Shown: piece after piece, positions 1-7,218 of the stretch
Position numbering within the stretch: position 1 is the stretch's first letter
Layout of the letters: every line of letters starts with the position of its first letter
DNA from: Patescibacteria group bacterium
GTDB lineage: Bacteria; Patescibacteriota; Minisyncoccia; Moranbacterales; JAKLHP01
Direction: 5' to 3'
DNA: 19,152 nucleotides
Assembly: GCA_022710085.1 (NCBI GenBank)
Contig: JAKLHP010000005.1
Coordinates: forward strand, 1 to 19,152
Program-made: the position numbers and the translations under genes
Notes under the pieces: generated by a model
The model's database searches: none
What the model was told of the DNA's origin: nothing
The model's input: the letters and a program-made list of their open reading frames with translations, nothing else

Positions 1-62
1 AATATCGCCGAAACCAGAAGAATAACCAATCCCACACACGCAATGCACAAGAAAATAATCAT
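1..62 (-). CDS. Partial CDS: N-terminus of a small membrane protein
   Basis: Only the first 20 codons lie in the window; the gene continues past the left edge. An ATG at 62 (minus) is preceded by AAGGAGGTGA with a 5-nt spacer, one of the best Shine-Dalgarno sequences here and the reason for choosing this start. The translated start, MIIFLCIACVGLVILLVSAI, is a continuous hydrophobic stretch, so the product begins with a transmembrane helix or uncleaved signal anchor. Nothing visible identifies a family. It is a separate transcription unit: a terminator ends the gene to its right and a promoter lies at 235-262. Confidence 0.7.
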   Translation of the reverse strand, partial: MIIFLCIACVGLVILLVSAI

Positions 63-234
63 ACCTGTCACCTCCTTTCCCTTTTCTGGAATTTTAGTAC
101 AAAAAATTTATTGTCAAAGATCAGTTCGTGGAAATTATTCCCACAATTAAGCATCTAATTGCCTCATTAGAAACATAACTGTGTCAATAAAATCCTTTGA
201 AAAAGGCAAAATATTGATATCTGAACAACGTGCC

Positions 235-262
235 ATTATAGCAGTAACATTAAAAACGTCAA
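235..262 (-). promoter_or_regulatory. Sigma-70-type promoter for the leftmost gene
   Basis: Read on the minus strand: TTGACG, 16-nt spacer, TATAAT. Transcription would start near 228, giving a 5' leader of about 165 nt before the ATG at 62. A weaker proximal candidate, TTGACA at 117-112 with TAAAAT only 15 nt further on, could give a short leader instead. The long leader shows no clear structured element to my eye. Confidence 0.5.
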
Positions 263-285
263 GTAAGAACAACTATTCAGGCAAT

Positions 286-323
286 AAAAAAATGGGAACG
301 GACTTTTCAGATGTCCATTCCCA
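286..323 (-). terminator. Rho-independent terminator of the 345-aa protein gene
   Basis: On the minus strand an 11-bp stem (323-313 with 303-293, one G-U wobble) and a 9-nt loop are followed directly by seven T. It lies 17 nt after the stop codon at 341. The rest of 63-340 holds the promoter described at 235-262 and no gene that I can see. Confidence 0.9.
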
Positions 324-340
324 GATACGAATACACTCTT

Positions 341-1378
341 TTACTTCAACCGGAACATAGCCTTGAGCTGGTCAAGAATGCTCTCCGGGAAATACTTCTT
401 CAGCATTTTTTCGTTCTTCACCATCTTCCCGACGACCTTTTTGAGCTTAGCTGACGCCTTCGGATCCCGCAAGACTTCCCTTGCCGCATTGGCCATAAAG
501 TTGGCAATGACGGGATTTGCGAAAACCAGAGAAACGAACATCTCATTGTCTGAAGAAATCAATTCAGGAAGAATATCTCTCAAGGCTATTGCAAGTTGGC
601 GAGAGAAATCATCTCGGAACGATTGGTCCTCAACAACCCGTTTGATTTCTTCCATTGGAAGAGTATTCCAGAGATTTTCAGATAGCTTTCCGCTGCTAAG
701 TTGTGTCTCTAGCTGAGTCTGAAGGATACTACGGATCGCTTTTTCAAGAGCGACTTTCAGCGCTCCACTCTCGATGATTTTGTTTACTGTTTCTTCAACA
801 TTCAACTTGCTCATCAAATCGTCAGGAAGATCATTCTCATCAAGATTGCTTTCAATGTAACTAATCATGACATTTTTGAGCTCCTTGGCGAAAGCTCCTT
901 TTACCTCCTGATCATTTTCGAGCATCTCATTGATCATATTATCCAGATCGAAAGTACTGCAGAAGTCATCCCATTCTGGAAGATCATCACTGTTCATATC
1001 CCCGATCCTCGTAATCGCCAATTCCTTTGTCTTGCTGCGAAGCGCCTCCTTGAGCCCTTTATCTTCCGTTATGAGCTCCTTGATGATCTCATCAATATCG
1101 ATATTGTCAGAAAGAGCATCACCGATAGATTCAGAATCCTGGATCAAATCTTCGATGGACTCCGCGCTAATTATTTTGCCAAGTACCAGCTCTCTCAGCT
1201 TGGTTTTGAGCTTTTCTTCGATATCATCCTCTCCGACTACTTCTTTGAGCAGATCATCAAGATCGTAACAGCTTTCGATTGCCAACCTGATGTCATCATC
1301 ACTACTCCTTTCCGTGATGAGGTTCTCCAGCACCCCTTTCACTCTCTTCTGAAAACCATCTGACCATTTTTCTCCCAT
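341..1378 (-). CDS. Acidic helical protein with about five degenerate ~50-aa repeats, function unknown
   Basis: 345 aa from the ATG at 1378, chosen because AAGGAGG lies 5-6 nt upstream; the longer frame opens with a TTG at 1435 that has no SD. I recognise no family. The protein is rich in D, E, L and I, has no signal peptide or TM helix, and looks cytoplasmic. It has tandem units anchored on DLDDLLKEVV (39-48), DIDEIIKELI (94-103), DLDNMINEML (144-153), NVEETVNKII (193-202) and PMEEIKRVVE (241-250), spaced 55, 50, 49 and 48 residues. Each anchor is followed by an acidic stretch and a lysine-rich helix. The C-terminal part (about 270-345) becomes basic and may be a separate helical module. It has its own promoter and terminator, so it is monocistronic. 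Confidence 0.88.
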   Translation of the reverse strand: MGEKWSDGFQKRVKGVLENLITERSSDDDIRLAIESCYDLDDLLKEVVGEDDIEEKLKTKLRELVLGKIISAESIEDLIQDSESIGDALSDNIDIDEIIKELITEDKGLKEALRSKTKELAITRIGDMNSDDLPEWDDFCSTFDLDNMINEMLENDQEVKGAFAKELKNVMISYIESNLDENDLPDDLMSKLNVEETVNKIIESGALKVALEKAIRSILQTQLETQLSSGKLSENLWNTLPMEEIKRVVEDQSFRDDFSRQLAIALRDILPELISSDNEMFVSLVFANPVIANFMANAAREVLRDPKASAKLKKVVGKMVKNEKMLKKYFPESILDQLKAMFRLK

Positions 1379-1448
1379 ACTTTCCTCCTTATCCCAAAGT
1401 ATTTTTGGTTGATTTCGATTGTACTGATAAGCCAAAACTTATCTTGAG

Positions 1449-1477
1449 AAAATAGTACAAAACCGGCAAGATGTCAA
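1449..1477 (-). promoter_or_regulatory. Promoter of the 345-aa repeat protein gene
   Basis: Minus strand: TTGACA, 17-nt spacer, TATTTT. The start point would fall near 1442, giving a leader of about 64 nt that contains the AAGGAGG before the ATG at 1378. The alternative TTG start at 1435 would lie only a few nucleotides inside this transcript, which further favours the ATG. Confidence 0.65.
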
Positions 1478-1493
1478 ACCGTATGATTAAAAT

Positions 1494-1529
1494 CAAAAAC
1501 AAAAGCCGCTGGACGAACCATGCGGCTTT
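1494..1529 (-). terminator. Terminator at the end of the ATP synthase operon
   Basis: AAAGCCGC (1502-1509) pairs with GCGGCTTT (1522-1529) in a perfect 8-bp stem with a 12-nt loop. On the minus strand the stem is followed by TTTTGTTTTTG. It lies 14 nt after the stop of the carbonic-anhydrase-like gene, so that gene appears to be the last cistron of the operon. Confidence 0.85.
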
Positions 1530-1543
1530 CAAATGGATTTTTT

Positions 1544-1990
1544 TTATAATCTTATGAATTCAATATTTTCTCCGTCATCCACCAATTTTGCGTAAACCAG
1601 AATCATTTCTTTGTCAGGATATTTTTCTAAAATAATACTCTTGGCTTTCTGAAGCTCTCCTTCATGAAATTTCTGTTCTGCTTCAGCATCACCATCAAAC
1701 TTCACGCTTCCGCCATAAGCTCCGCAATCAGCATGATTTACGATGACTATTTTTTTTGCATGATGCAGATCGCACGGGACACTCACACATCCTAGAGCCA
1801 ACTCGCTTCTTTCATTAATCGCTTTGGCTGCTCCCGGAAGGGAAGGGAAATCAAAATTAGAAAGTCCCAATCCACCAGCTGACAGATTTTCCGCAAATTC
1901 CAGCGTTTCCCTCCAGAAACGAAAATCGATGCAGCAAAGCACTACTGCTTCGCAAGAATGAATCCCTTTATAATTGAATTTCGTTTTCAT
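1544..1990 (-). CDS. Carbonic-anhydrase-like protein (beta-class motif)
   Basis: 148 aa, shorter than typical beta carbonic anhydrases (about 200 aa). CIDFR carries C20, D22 and R24, and NHADCGAYGG carries H86 and C89. These match the beta-class CxDxR plus HxxC zinc ligands (Cys, His, Cys) and the Asp/Arg dyad. The segment between them is compact, so helices used for oligomerisation in classical enzymes may be missing. If active it would interconvert CO2 and bicarbonate in the cytoplasm; a zinc-binding non-enzymatic role is also possible. It starts 9 nt after the epsilon gene with no clear SD and is followed by a terminator, so it appears co-transcribed with ATP synthase. Motif assignment is firm, catalytic activity is inference. 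Confidence 0.82.
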   Translation of the reverse strand: MKTKFNYKGIHSCEAVVLCCIDFRFWRETLEFAENLSAGGLGLSNFDFPSLPGAAKAINERSELALGCVSVPCDLHHAKKIVIVNHADCGAYGGSVKFDGDAEAEQKFHEGELQKAKSIILEKYPDKEMILVYAKLVDDGENIEFIRL

Positions 1991-1999
1991 ATGTCTTAA

Positions 2000-2440
2000 T
2001 TATTCCAGATTAATACCGCTCTTTGTGTAATGTTTTCTGGCCAGTTTTATTTTCGCCGATTCATGTTCAATTGCTGCTGCTACCCTGGCATATTCCTCAT
2101 CATCCATCTTCACCCGGGTTCTCATAAGCTCCTCGGCTCGTTTCTTGGCTTCCTCTGCTTTTTCAACGTCTATTTCTTCAGCTCGCTCTGCCGTATCGGC
2201 CAAAACTATCAGCTTATTACTATCAAATTCGATAAATCCTCCGGAGGTTGCCATCTCGATTTCCTCACCGTCTTTTTTGAAGGAAATCTCTCCAGCTCTC
2301 AGGGAGGCAATATATGATCTGTGATTTGGCAAAATTGTCACCTGCCCGTCGGTAACAGGAAGAGTTATTTGATCAATCTCCTCTTCAAAAAAAATCTTTT
2401 CAGGAGTCACTATTTTAAATTTTATTTTTACATCTGACAT
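2000..2440 (-). CDS. atpC: F-type ATP synthase epsilon subunit
   Basis: 146 aa, usual length for the family. The N-terminal half (about 1-86) is the beta-sandwich that binds gamma and the c-ring, with the typical FKIVTPEKIFF opening, LPVTDGQVTILPNH and the SGGFIEF segment. The C-terminal half (about 90-140) is a charged helical hairpin rich in A, E, K and R, the part that regulates ATP hydrolysis in bacteria. It follows the beta gene by 12 nt, with no SD in the gap, so translational coupling is likely. It belongs to the central stalk of F1 on the cytoplasmic side of the membrane. Confidence 0.97.
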   Translation of the reverse strand: MSDVKIKFKIVTPEKIFFEEEIDQITLPVTDGQVTILPNHRSYIASLRAGEISFKKDGEEIEMATSGGFIEFDSNKLIVLADTAERAEEIDVEKAEEAKKRAEELMRTRVKMDDEEYARVAAAIEHESAKIKLARKHYTKSGINLE

Positions 2441-2452
2441 ATTAGAAAAAGA

Positions 2453-3823
2453 TTATTTCTTAATTTCATCAATTCCGCCTTTCATATAAAATTCCTGCTC
2501 GGCTACATCATCATATTCTCCGTCGAGGATCGCTTTGAATGCTTTGACGGTGTCGGATAATTTCACATATTTTCCCGGGGTTCCAGTGAACTGCTCTGCC
2601 ACGAAGAACGGTTGGGATAAGAATTTTTGAATTTTTCTGGCTCGAGAAACAGCAACCTTGTCTTCATCGGCCAATTCTTCCATTCCCAAAATAGCAATGA
2701 TATCCTGAAGGTCCTTGTATCTTTGCAAAACTTTCTGCACGCCTCGGGCAACATCATAATGTTCCTGCCCAACTATATTCGGATCAAGGATAGTGGAGCT
2801 GGAATCAAGCGGATCTACAGCCGGATAAATTCCAAGTTCGGAGAGCGGCCTTGAAAGCACTACGGTTGAATCCAAATGTCCAAAAGTTGTGGCTGGCGCC
2901 GGATCAGTCAAGTCGTCAGCCGGAACATATACTGCCTGAACGGATGTAATCGAACCTTTTTTGGTCGAGGTAATCCTTTCCTGAAGTTTTCCCATTTCTT
3001 CAGCCAAGGTCGGCTGATAACCTACCGCTGAAGGAATTCGTCCCAAGAGTGCGGAAACTTCCGATCCAGCTTGGGTAAAGCGGAAAATATTATCGATGAA
3101 CAAAAGTACATCTTTCCCTTCGTCATCACGGAAATATTCCGCCATTGTGAGAGCGGAAAGCGCCACTCGCTGCCGGGCCCCCGGCGGCTCATTCATCTGC
3201 CCAAAAACCAAACAGGTCTTATCAATAACTCCAGATTCCTTCATTTCATGATACAGATCATTTCCTTCTCGAGTTCTTTCTCCCACTCCGGCAAAAACGG
3301 AATATCCTCCGTGCTCCTGAGCAATATTTCGAATAAGTTCCTGGATAACCACTGTTTTTCCCACTCCAGCTCCACCGAAAAGTCCCACCTTTCCACCTTT
3401 CACGAAAGGACAGATAAGATCGATGACCTTGATTCCGGTTTCAAAAATTTCCGCCTTGGTGGATTGCTCATCGAATTTCGGAGCATCTCTGTGGATTGGG
3501 TAATATTTTTCGGTTTTTATATTTTCTTTTCCGTCAATCGCTTCCCCGAGAAGATTAAACATCCTTCCGAGAGTTTTTTCTCCGACCGGAACCTGAATCG
3601 CTGCTCCGGTATCAGTTACTTCCATCCCACGGCGAAGCCCGTCGGTCGAACCCATCGCTACCGCACGGACCTTGTTTCCTCCCAGATGCTGATGGACTTC
3701 GAGAATAAGCTTCTTTCCGTTCTCGAGCTTGATTTCCTGAGCATTATAAATTTCAGGAAGCTGATCAGAAAACTCAACATCTACCACCGGCCCGATTACC
3801 TGCACAATTTTTCCTTTGTTCAT
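2453..3823 (-). CDS. atpD: F-type ATP synthase beta subunit (catalytic)
   Basis: 456 aa, full length. The Walker A P-loop GGAGVGKT is at 150-157 and is followed by the GERTREG segment with catalytic Glu at 182. Walker B is in DVLLFIDNIFRF (239-248), and a DELSEEDK-like loop is present as MEELADEDK (381-389). All catalytic-site motifs look intact. It forms the three catalytic sites of F1 with alpha. Unlike the tightly packed genes upstream, it is separated from atpG by about 470 bp that contain a gene on the other strand and a set of AT-rich 9-bp repeats directly before the start. There is no SD upstream of the ATG. Confidence 0.99.
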   Translation of the reverse strand: MNKGKIVQVIGPVVDVEFSDQLPEIYNAQEIKLENGKKLILEVHQHLGGNKVRAVAMGSTDGLRRGMEVTDTGAAIQVPVGEKTLGRMFNLLGEAIDGKENIKTEKYYPIHRDAPKFDEQSTKAEIFETGIKVIDLICPFVKGGKVGLFGGAGVGKTVVIQELIRNIAQEHGGYSVFAGVGERTREGNDLYHEMKESGVIDKTCLVFGQMNEPPGARQRVALSALTMAEYFRDDEGKDVLLFIDNIFRFTQAGSEVSALLGRIPSAVGYQPTLAEEMGKLQERITSTKKGSITSVQAVYVPADDLTDPAPATTFGHLDSTVVLSRPLSELGIYPAVDPLDSSSTILDPNIVGQEHYDVARGVQKVLQRYKDLQDIIAILGMEELADEDKVAVSRARKIQKFLSQPFFVAEQFTGTPGKYVKLSDTVKAFKAILDGEYDDVAEQEFYMKGGIDEIKK

Positions 3824-3833
3824 ACGTTTTATA

Positions 3834-3869
3834 GTTTATAAAGTTTATAAAGTCTTTAAAGTTTATAAA
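3834..3869. repeat. Four tandem 9-bp AT-rich units in the atpD leader
   Basis: Plus-strand units GTTTATAAA, GTTTATAAA, GTCTTTAAA, GTTTATAAA run head to tail, ending 10 bp before the atpD start codon (3823, minus). Each contains the near-palindrome TTTATAAA. Looser GAACTTTAT-like copies continue to about 3905. In the atpD mRNA this would be an unstructured A/U-rich leader in place of an SD. Confidence 0.8.
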
Positions 3870-3955
3870 GCCAATGCTTTACGAACTTTATGAACTTTCT
3901 AACTTTACTAATTCTGGCATGTCTTTTGACTAATATCTAATTTAGAAATAGTTTG

Positions 3956-3985
3956 TTGACATTCTTGTTAATTTTGGAATATAAT
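3956..3985 (+). promoter_or_regulatory. Consensus sigma-70 promoter of the 52-aa gene
   Basis: TTGACA (3956-3961), 18-nt spacer, TATAAT (3980-3985): both hexamers match consensus exactly. The predicted start near 3992 gives a leader of about 35 nt that carries GGAGG at 4018-4022. The -10 overlaps a possible opposite-strand -10 (TATATT on minus, 3983-3978). Confidence 0.85.
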
Positions 3986-4027
3986 TAGGTTTTGGTTTGA
4001 ATAACAAACATCCTATTGGAGGTAGCG

Positions 4028-4186
4028 ATGCTAAAGCTGAGCAACAGCAATGAAGATCAAAGAATGCGTAACTTTTCTTCGCTTAGAGTCTACGCAACGG
4101 ACAGAGAAATAGAAGAAGTAAAGCCAATAATAAAAATGATTATTTGCTTATTATTTCTTGCCATTATGATTGTTATTTTTTCCTAG
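4028..4186 (+). CDS. Small membrane protein (52 aa) encoded inside the ATP synthase operon on the opposite strand
   Basis: The frame opens at ATG 4028, 5 nt after GGAGG (4018-4022), and ends at TAG 4184-4186. The first ~35 residues are polar and charged (MLKLSNSNEDQRMRNFSSL and on). The last ~17, IICLLFLAIMIVIFS and neighbours, form one hydrophobic helix ending at the C-terminus. This suggests a tail-anchored single-pass membrane peptide with its N-terminus in the cytoplasm. It has a consensus promoter upstream and a terminator 14 nt downstream, so it is a self-contained monocistron. I recognise no family. Its position between atpG and atpD and its membrane helix make an ATP-synthase-related role tempting, but nothing in the sequence proves it. 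Confidence 0.78.
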   Translation: MLKLSNSNEDQRMRNFSSLRVYATDREIEEVKPIIKMIICLLFLAIMIVIFS

Positions 4187-4200
4187 AGTTTGCGACCAAT

Positions 4201-4248
4201 GACCGCTTTAATCGACAGAACATTGTTGATTATTAGCGGTCTTTTTTT
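4201..4248 (+). terminator. Rho-independent terminator of the 52-aa gene
   Basis: GACCGCT (4201-4207) pairs with AGCGGTC (4235-4241), with an inner AATCGAC/GTTGATT helix, followed by seven T (4242-4248). On the minus strand no T-run follows the stem, so it should stop only the plus-strand transcript and let the ATP synthase operon read through. Confidence 0.92.
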
Positions 4249-4292
4249 ATTTTGTTTTCAAAAAACTTTTTCTATATACAAAATACTAAATA

Positions 4293-5252
4293 CTAATTTT
4301 CCAATGCCGCTCTTCCGGCTGAAATTTCAGAAATTTCCTGAGTAATCTTCGATTGCCTGATTTGGTTATACATAAGAGAAAACATCGCCGACATATCTTT
4401 TCCGGCTTCGGTTGCATTCTTCATCGCCACCATACGGGCTGATTCCTTTGAAGCATTCGATTCCAGAAGAGCATGATAAATTTGCATTTCAATGAGACGC
4501 GGAAAAATAAAATTCAAAACTTCTTTCGGACTCGGTTCAACCTTGTACTCCAACTCCGGTTCTTCAAATCCATATTCTTTTCCCAGGGCGTCCATTTCCA
4601 AAATATGCTTCTCCAAATCTATCTTTGAAATTGGCAGGATCTGCCTAATCTTCGTTTCCTGCCTTATGGCCGAAATATAATCAGTATAAACAACTACCAC
4701 TTTATCGTATGTTTTTTCAAGATATCCGTCTATCGCAATTTTAGCCAGCGGCCTCACATCTTCAATCATGGAATAATAGGTAAGCTGGGGAAAAGTAGCT
4801 ACTACTTCCCTGTTCATTTTTCGCAGAAAATTTTCCCCTTTCTTTCCAACTGCCACAAAATCAATCTTTAGCCTGTCTTTGGAAACTTCAGGTTCAATCT
4901 TTTTAAAACCGACTCGGTTGGTCATTAAATTTTCCGGATTATTTATTTGTTCTTTTATCCTTTTGAAAATCTGGGTATTGTATGATCCGCAAAGACCCTT
5001 ATTGGAAGAAATCAAAATCACCAGAACATGCTTCACCCTTCGCACTTCCAAAAATCCCGATCTTTCTTCTTTGAAAGCTCTGGATAAATTCTTAAGAACA
5101 TTCCAAGCGCTATGAGCATACGGACGGATATGAAGCACGCCTTTTACTGCCCGCCTCATCTTGGCAGCCGAAACCATCTCCATCGCCTTGGTAATCTTGG
5201 CGGTATTATTGATTGATTTTATTCTTCTTCGGATGTCTTTTACGTTATTCAT
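4293..5252 (-). CDS. atpG: F-type ATP synthase gamma subunit
   Basis: 319 aa, somewhat longer than the roughly 290 aa of well-known homologues. The conserved N-terminal helix is present (RRRIKSINNTAKITKAMEMV, residues 9-28), as is the C-terminal helix with NQIRQSKITQEISEI. These two helices form the rotor coiled coil inside the alpha/beta ring. The central Rossmann-like domain contains the LVILISSNKGLCGSYN segment. The extra length falls in the middle domain. Its ATG directly follows the alpha stop codon with no gap, so the two are probably translationally coupled. Downstream, the operon is interrupted by the opposite-strand 52-aa gene before atpD. Confidence 0.98.
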   Translation of the reverse strand: MNNVKDIRRRIKSINNTAKITKAMEMVSAAKMRRAVKGVLHIRPYAHSAWNVLKNLSRAFKEERSGFLEVRRVKHVLVILISSNKGLCGSYNTQIFKRIKEQINNPENLMTNRVGFKKIEPEVSKDRLKIDFVAVGKKGENFLRKMNREVVATFPQLTYYSMIEDVRPLAKIAIDGYLEKTYDKVVVVYTDYISAIRQETKIRQILPISKIDLEKHILEMDALGKEYGFEEPELEYKVEPSPKEVLNFIFPRLIEMQIYHALLESNASKESARMVAMKNATEAGKDMSAMFSLMYNQIRQSKITQEISEISAGRAALEN

Positions 5253-6770
5253 TTATTTTTGCATTTCTTTAAATTCTTTTATTGCTTCTTCCAGATCCTT
5301 CACTACTTTTTCATTCAGTTCCTTTTCTTTAGCAATCATTTCCAGAACATTTTTTTTCTGGCTGTTCATAAACTTATGAAAATTATTTTCCCAATCTCGG
5401 ATAGTCGAGACTTCCACATCATCCAAAAATCCGTTGGCAAGGCAATATAGTATCGCCACTTGGTTTTCCACTGCCATCGGCTGATATTGTCCTTGTTTCA
5501 GAATTTCTACTGTCTTGGCTCCTCTGTCGAGCTGAGCTCTGGTCTTTTCATCCAGGTCTGATCCAAACTGGGCAAAAGCTTCAAGTTCTCGAAACTGAGC
5601 CATATCCAGTTTGAGTTTTCCGGCTACTTTTTTCATCGCTTTGATCTGCGCGGCAGAACCCACACGCGAAACAGAGATACCGACATTGAGCGCCGGCCTC
5701 ATTCCTTTATAAAAAAGATCGGCTTCGAGATAAATCTGTCCATCAGTAATGGAAATAACATTGGTCGGAATATATGCAGAAACATCACCGGCCTGCGTCT
5801 CAATGATAGGAAGTGCTGTGATCGATCCTCCGCCAAGCTCATCTGATAATTTGGATGCTCTCTCCAAAAGCCTTGAATGCAGATAGAAAATATCTCCTGG
5901 GTAAGCTTCTCGTCCCGGCGGTCTTCGCAAAATCAGCGACACTTGGCGATAAGCCCAAGCATGTCTTGATAAATCGTCATATACCGCCAAAACATCTTTT
6001 CCTTGGTCCATGAAATATTCTCCGATCGCACATCCGGAATACGGAGCAATGTAAGACATTGCAGCCGGGTCAGAAGCTCCCGCTACCACCACGATTGTAT
6101 ATTCCATCGCGCCCCGTTCTTCCAGTTCTTTCACGATTCGGGCTATCTTTGATTCTTTCTGTCCAATTGCGACATAAACACAAATCATATTTTGTCCTTT
6201 CTGGTTGATGATCGTATCGACTGCAATCGCCGTTTTTCCAGTCTGGCGGTCGCCAATAATAAGTTCGCGCTGTCCCCGTCCGATCGGAATCATCGCATCG
6301 ATCGCTTTGATTCCGGTTTGCACCGGCTGATTGACTGACTTTCGGGCAATAACTCCCGGAGCGATTTTTTCAATCGGATAAAACTTATCGGCCTTTATCT
6401 CGCCCTTTCCGTCGATAGGATTTCCCAATGGATCAATCACTCTTCCAATCATCGATTCGGAAACCGGGACTGAAAGGATTTTTCCGGTTGATTTCACTTC
6501 ATCCCCTTCTTTGATTTCTTTGCATTCTCCCAAAACCATCGCTCCTATCCGGTCTTCTTCAAGATTAAGAGCCACGCCCATGGTTCCGTTTGAAAATTCG
6601 ACCATTTCCGAAGCCATAGCATCGGAAAGTCCGGAAATTCTGGCGACTCCGTCTCCGATCTCCATGACCTTTCCAACCTTTTCAGTTGCAACTTCGGTCT
6701 TGAAATTTTCAATCTGTTTTTTCAACTGTTCGATAATATAGTCTTTGCTTGTCCCGTTAATTTTTTCCAT
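5253..6770 (-). CDS. atpA: F-type ATP synthase alpha subunit
   Basis: 505 aa, full length. The P-loop GDRQTGKT is at 173-180, the VYDDLSRHAWAYRQ segment around 263-276, and the arginine-finger motif ISVSRVGSAAQ has Arg at 369. The N-terminal ~25 residues form the helix that contacts delta. It makes the non-catalytic nucleotide sites of F1 and supplies the arginine finger to beta. It starts 39 nt after the delta gene without a recognisable SD and abuts atpG. Confidence 0.99.
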   Translation of the reverse strand: MEKINGTSKDYIIEQLKKQIENFKTEVATEKVGKVMEIGDGVARISGLSDAMASEMVEFSNGTMGVALNLEEDRIGAMVLGECKEIKEGDEVKSTGKILSVPVSESMIGRVIDPLGNPIDGKGEIKADKFYPIEKIAPGVIARKSVNQPVQTGIKAIDAMIPIGRGQRELIIGDRQTGKTAIAVDTIINQKGQNMICVYVAIGQKESKIARIVKELEERGAMEYTIVVVAGASDPAAMSYIAPYSGCAIGEYFMDQGKDVLAVYDDLSRHAWAYRQVSLILRRPPGREAYPGDIFYLHSRLLERASKLSDELGGGSITALPIIETQAGDVSAYIPTNVISITDGQIYLEADLFYKGMRPALNVGISVSRVGSAAQIKAMKKVAGKLKLDMAQFRELEAFAQFGSDLDEKTRAQLDRGAKTVEILKQGQYQPMAVENQVAILYCLANGFLDDVEVSTIRDWENNFHKFMNSQKKNVLEMIAKEKELNEKVVKDLEEAIKEFKEMQK

Positions 6771-6809
6771 AATATTTAATATAATTTTTACACTTGATTA
6801 AATTATTTT

Positions 6810-7211
6810 TTATTTTCCCAAAGAACTTTTTAGTTTTTTTAACTGTCCTGCAATACTCGCATCTGCCACTTCATCTCCGACTTGTACAATAATTCCACCT
6901 TTAATATCTTTATTGATTACTTCTATTATTTCAACCTTTTCCGCTTTATATTTCGTCTTAACATATTTCTCTATATCGCTTCTCATTTCCGGACTTATTT
7001 TTTCTCGGACCGTTACTTCCGCTTCGACAATTCCTTCTTCCCTGTTCCAAGTTTCATTGAATTTGCTGAGTATATTATTGATATTTTTAATCTGGTTGTT
7101 CTTTGCCAAAACCTTCACAAAATTAGCCACGAGCTCATTGACCTCGCTTTGAGATTTTCCTTTCGCTGCTTCATACAGCGCTAATGCATATTGTGAATTA
7201 CTTATTTTCAT
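6810..7211 (-). CDS. atpH: F-type ATP synthase delta subunit, shortened
   Basis: 133 aa, against about 175-180 in typical bacteria. The start (MKISNSQYALALYEAAKGKS) matches the first helix of the N-terminal domain, and the end has the family signature IKGGIIVQVGDEVADASIAG followed by QLKKLKSSL. The missing length is in the middle, so the six-helix N-terminal bundle that caps the alpha ring appears reduced. Delta links F1 to the b-subunit peripheral stalk. It follows atpF by 7 nt. The reading frame is intact, so this looks like a compact version and not a truncation. Confidence 0.93.
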   Translation of the reverse strand: MKISNSQYALALYEAAKGKSQSEVNELVANFVKVLAKNNQIKNINNILSKFNETWNREEGIVEAEVTVREKISPEMRSDIEKYVKTKYKAEKVEIIEVINKDIKGGIIVQVGDEVADASIAGQLKKLKSSLGK

Positions 7212-7218
7212 GATAATT

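Noticed and set aside
1379..1435. Longer TTG-start form of the 345-aa protein
   Set aside because: The ATG at 1378 has a strong SD at proper distance, and the TTG lies only a few bases inside the predicted transcript with no SD.
3071..3841. A 256-codon plus-strand frame
   Set aside because: It lies wholly antisense to the well-conserved atpD gene and is a shadow of its codon usage.
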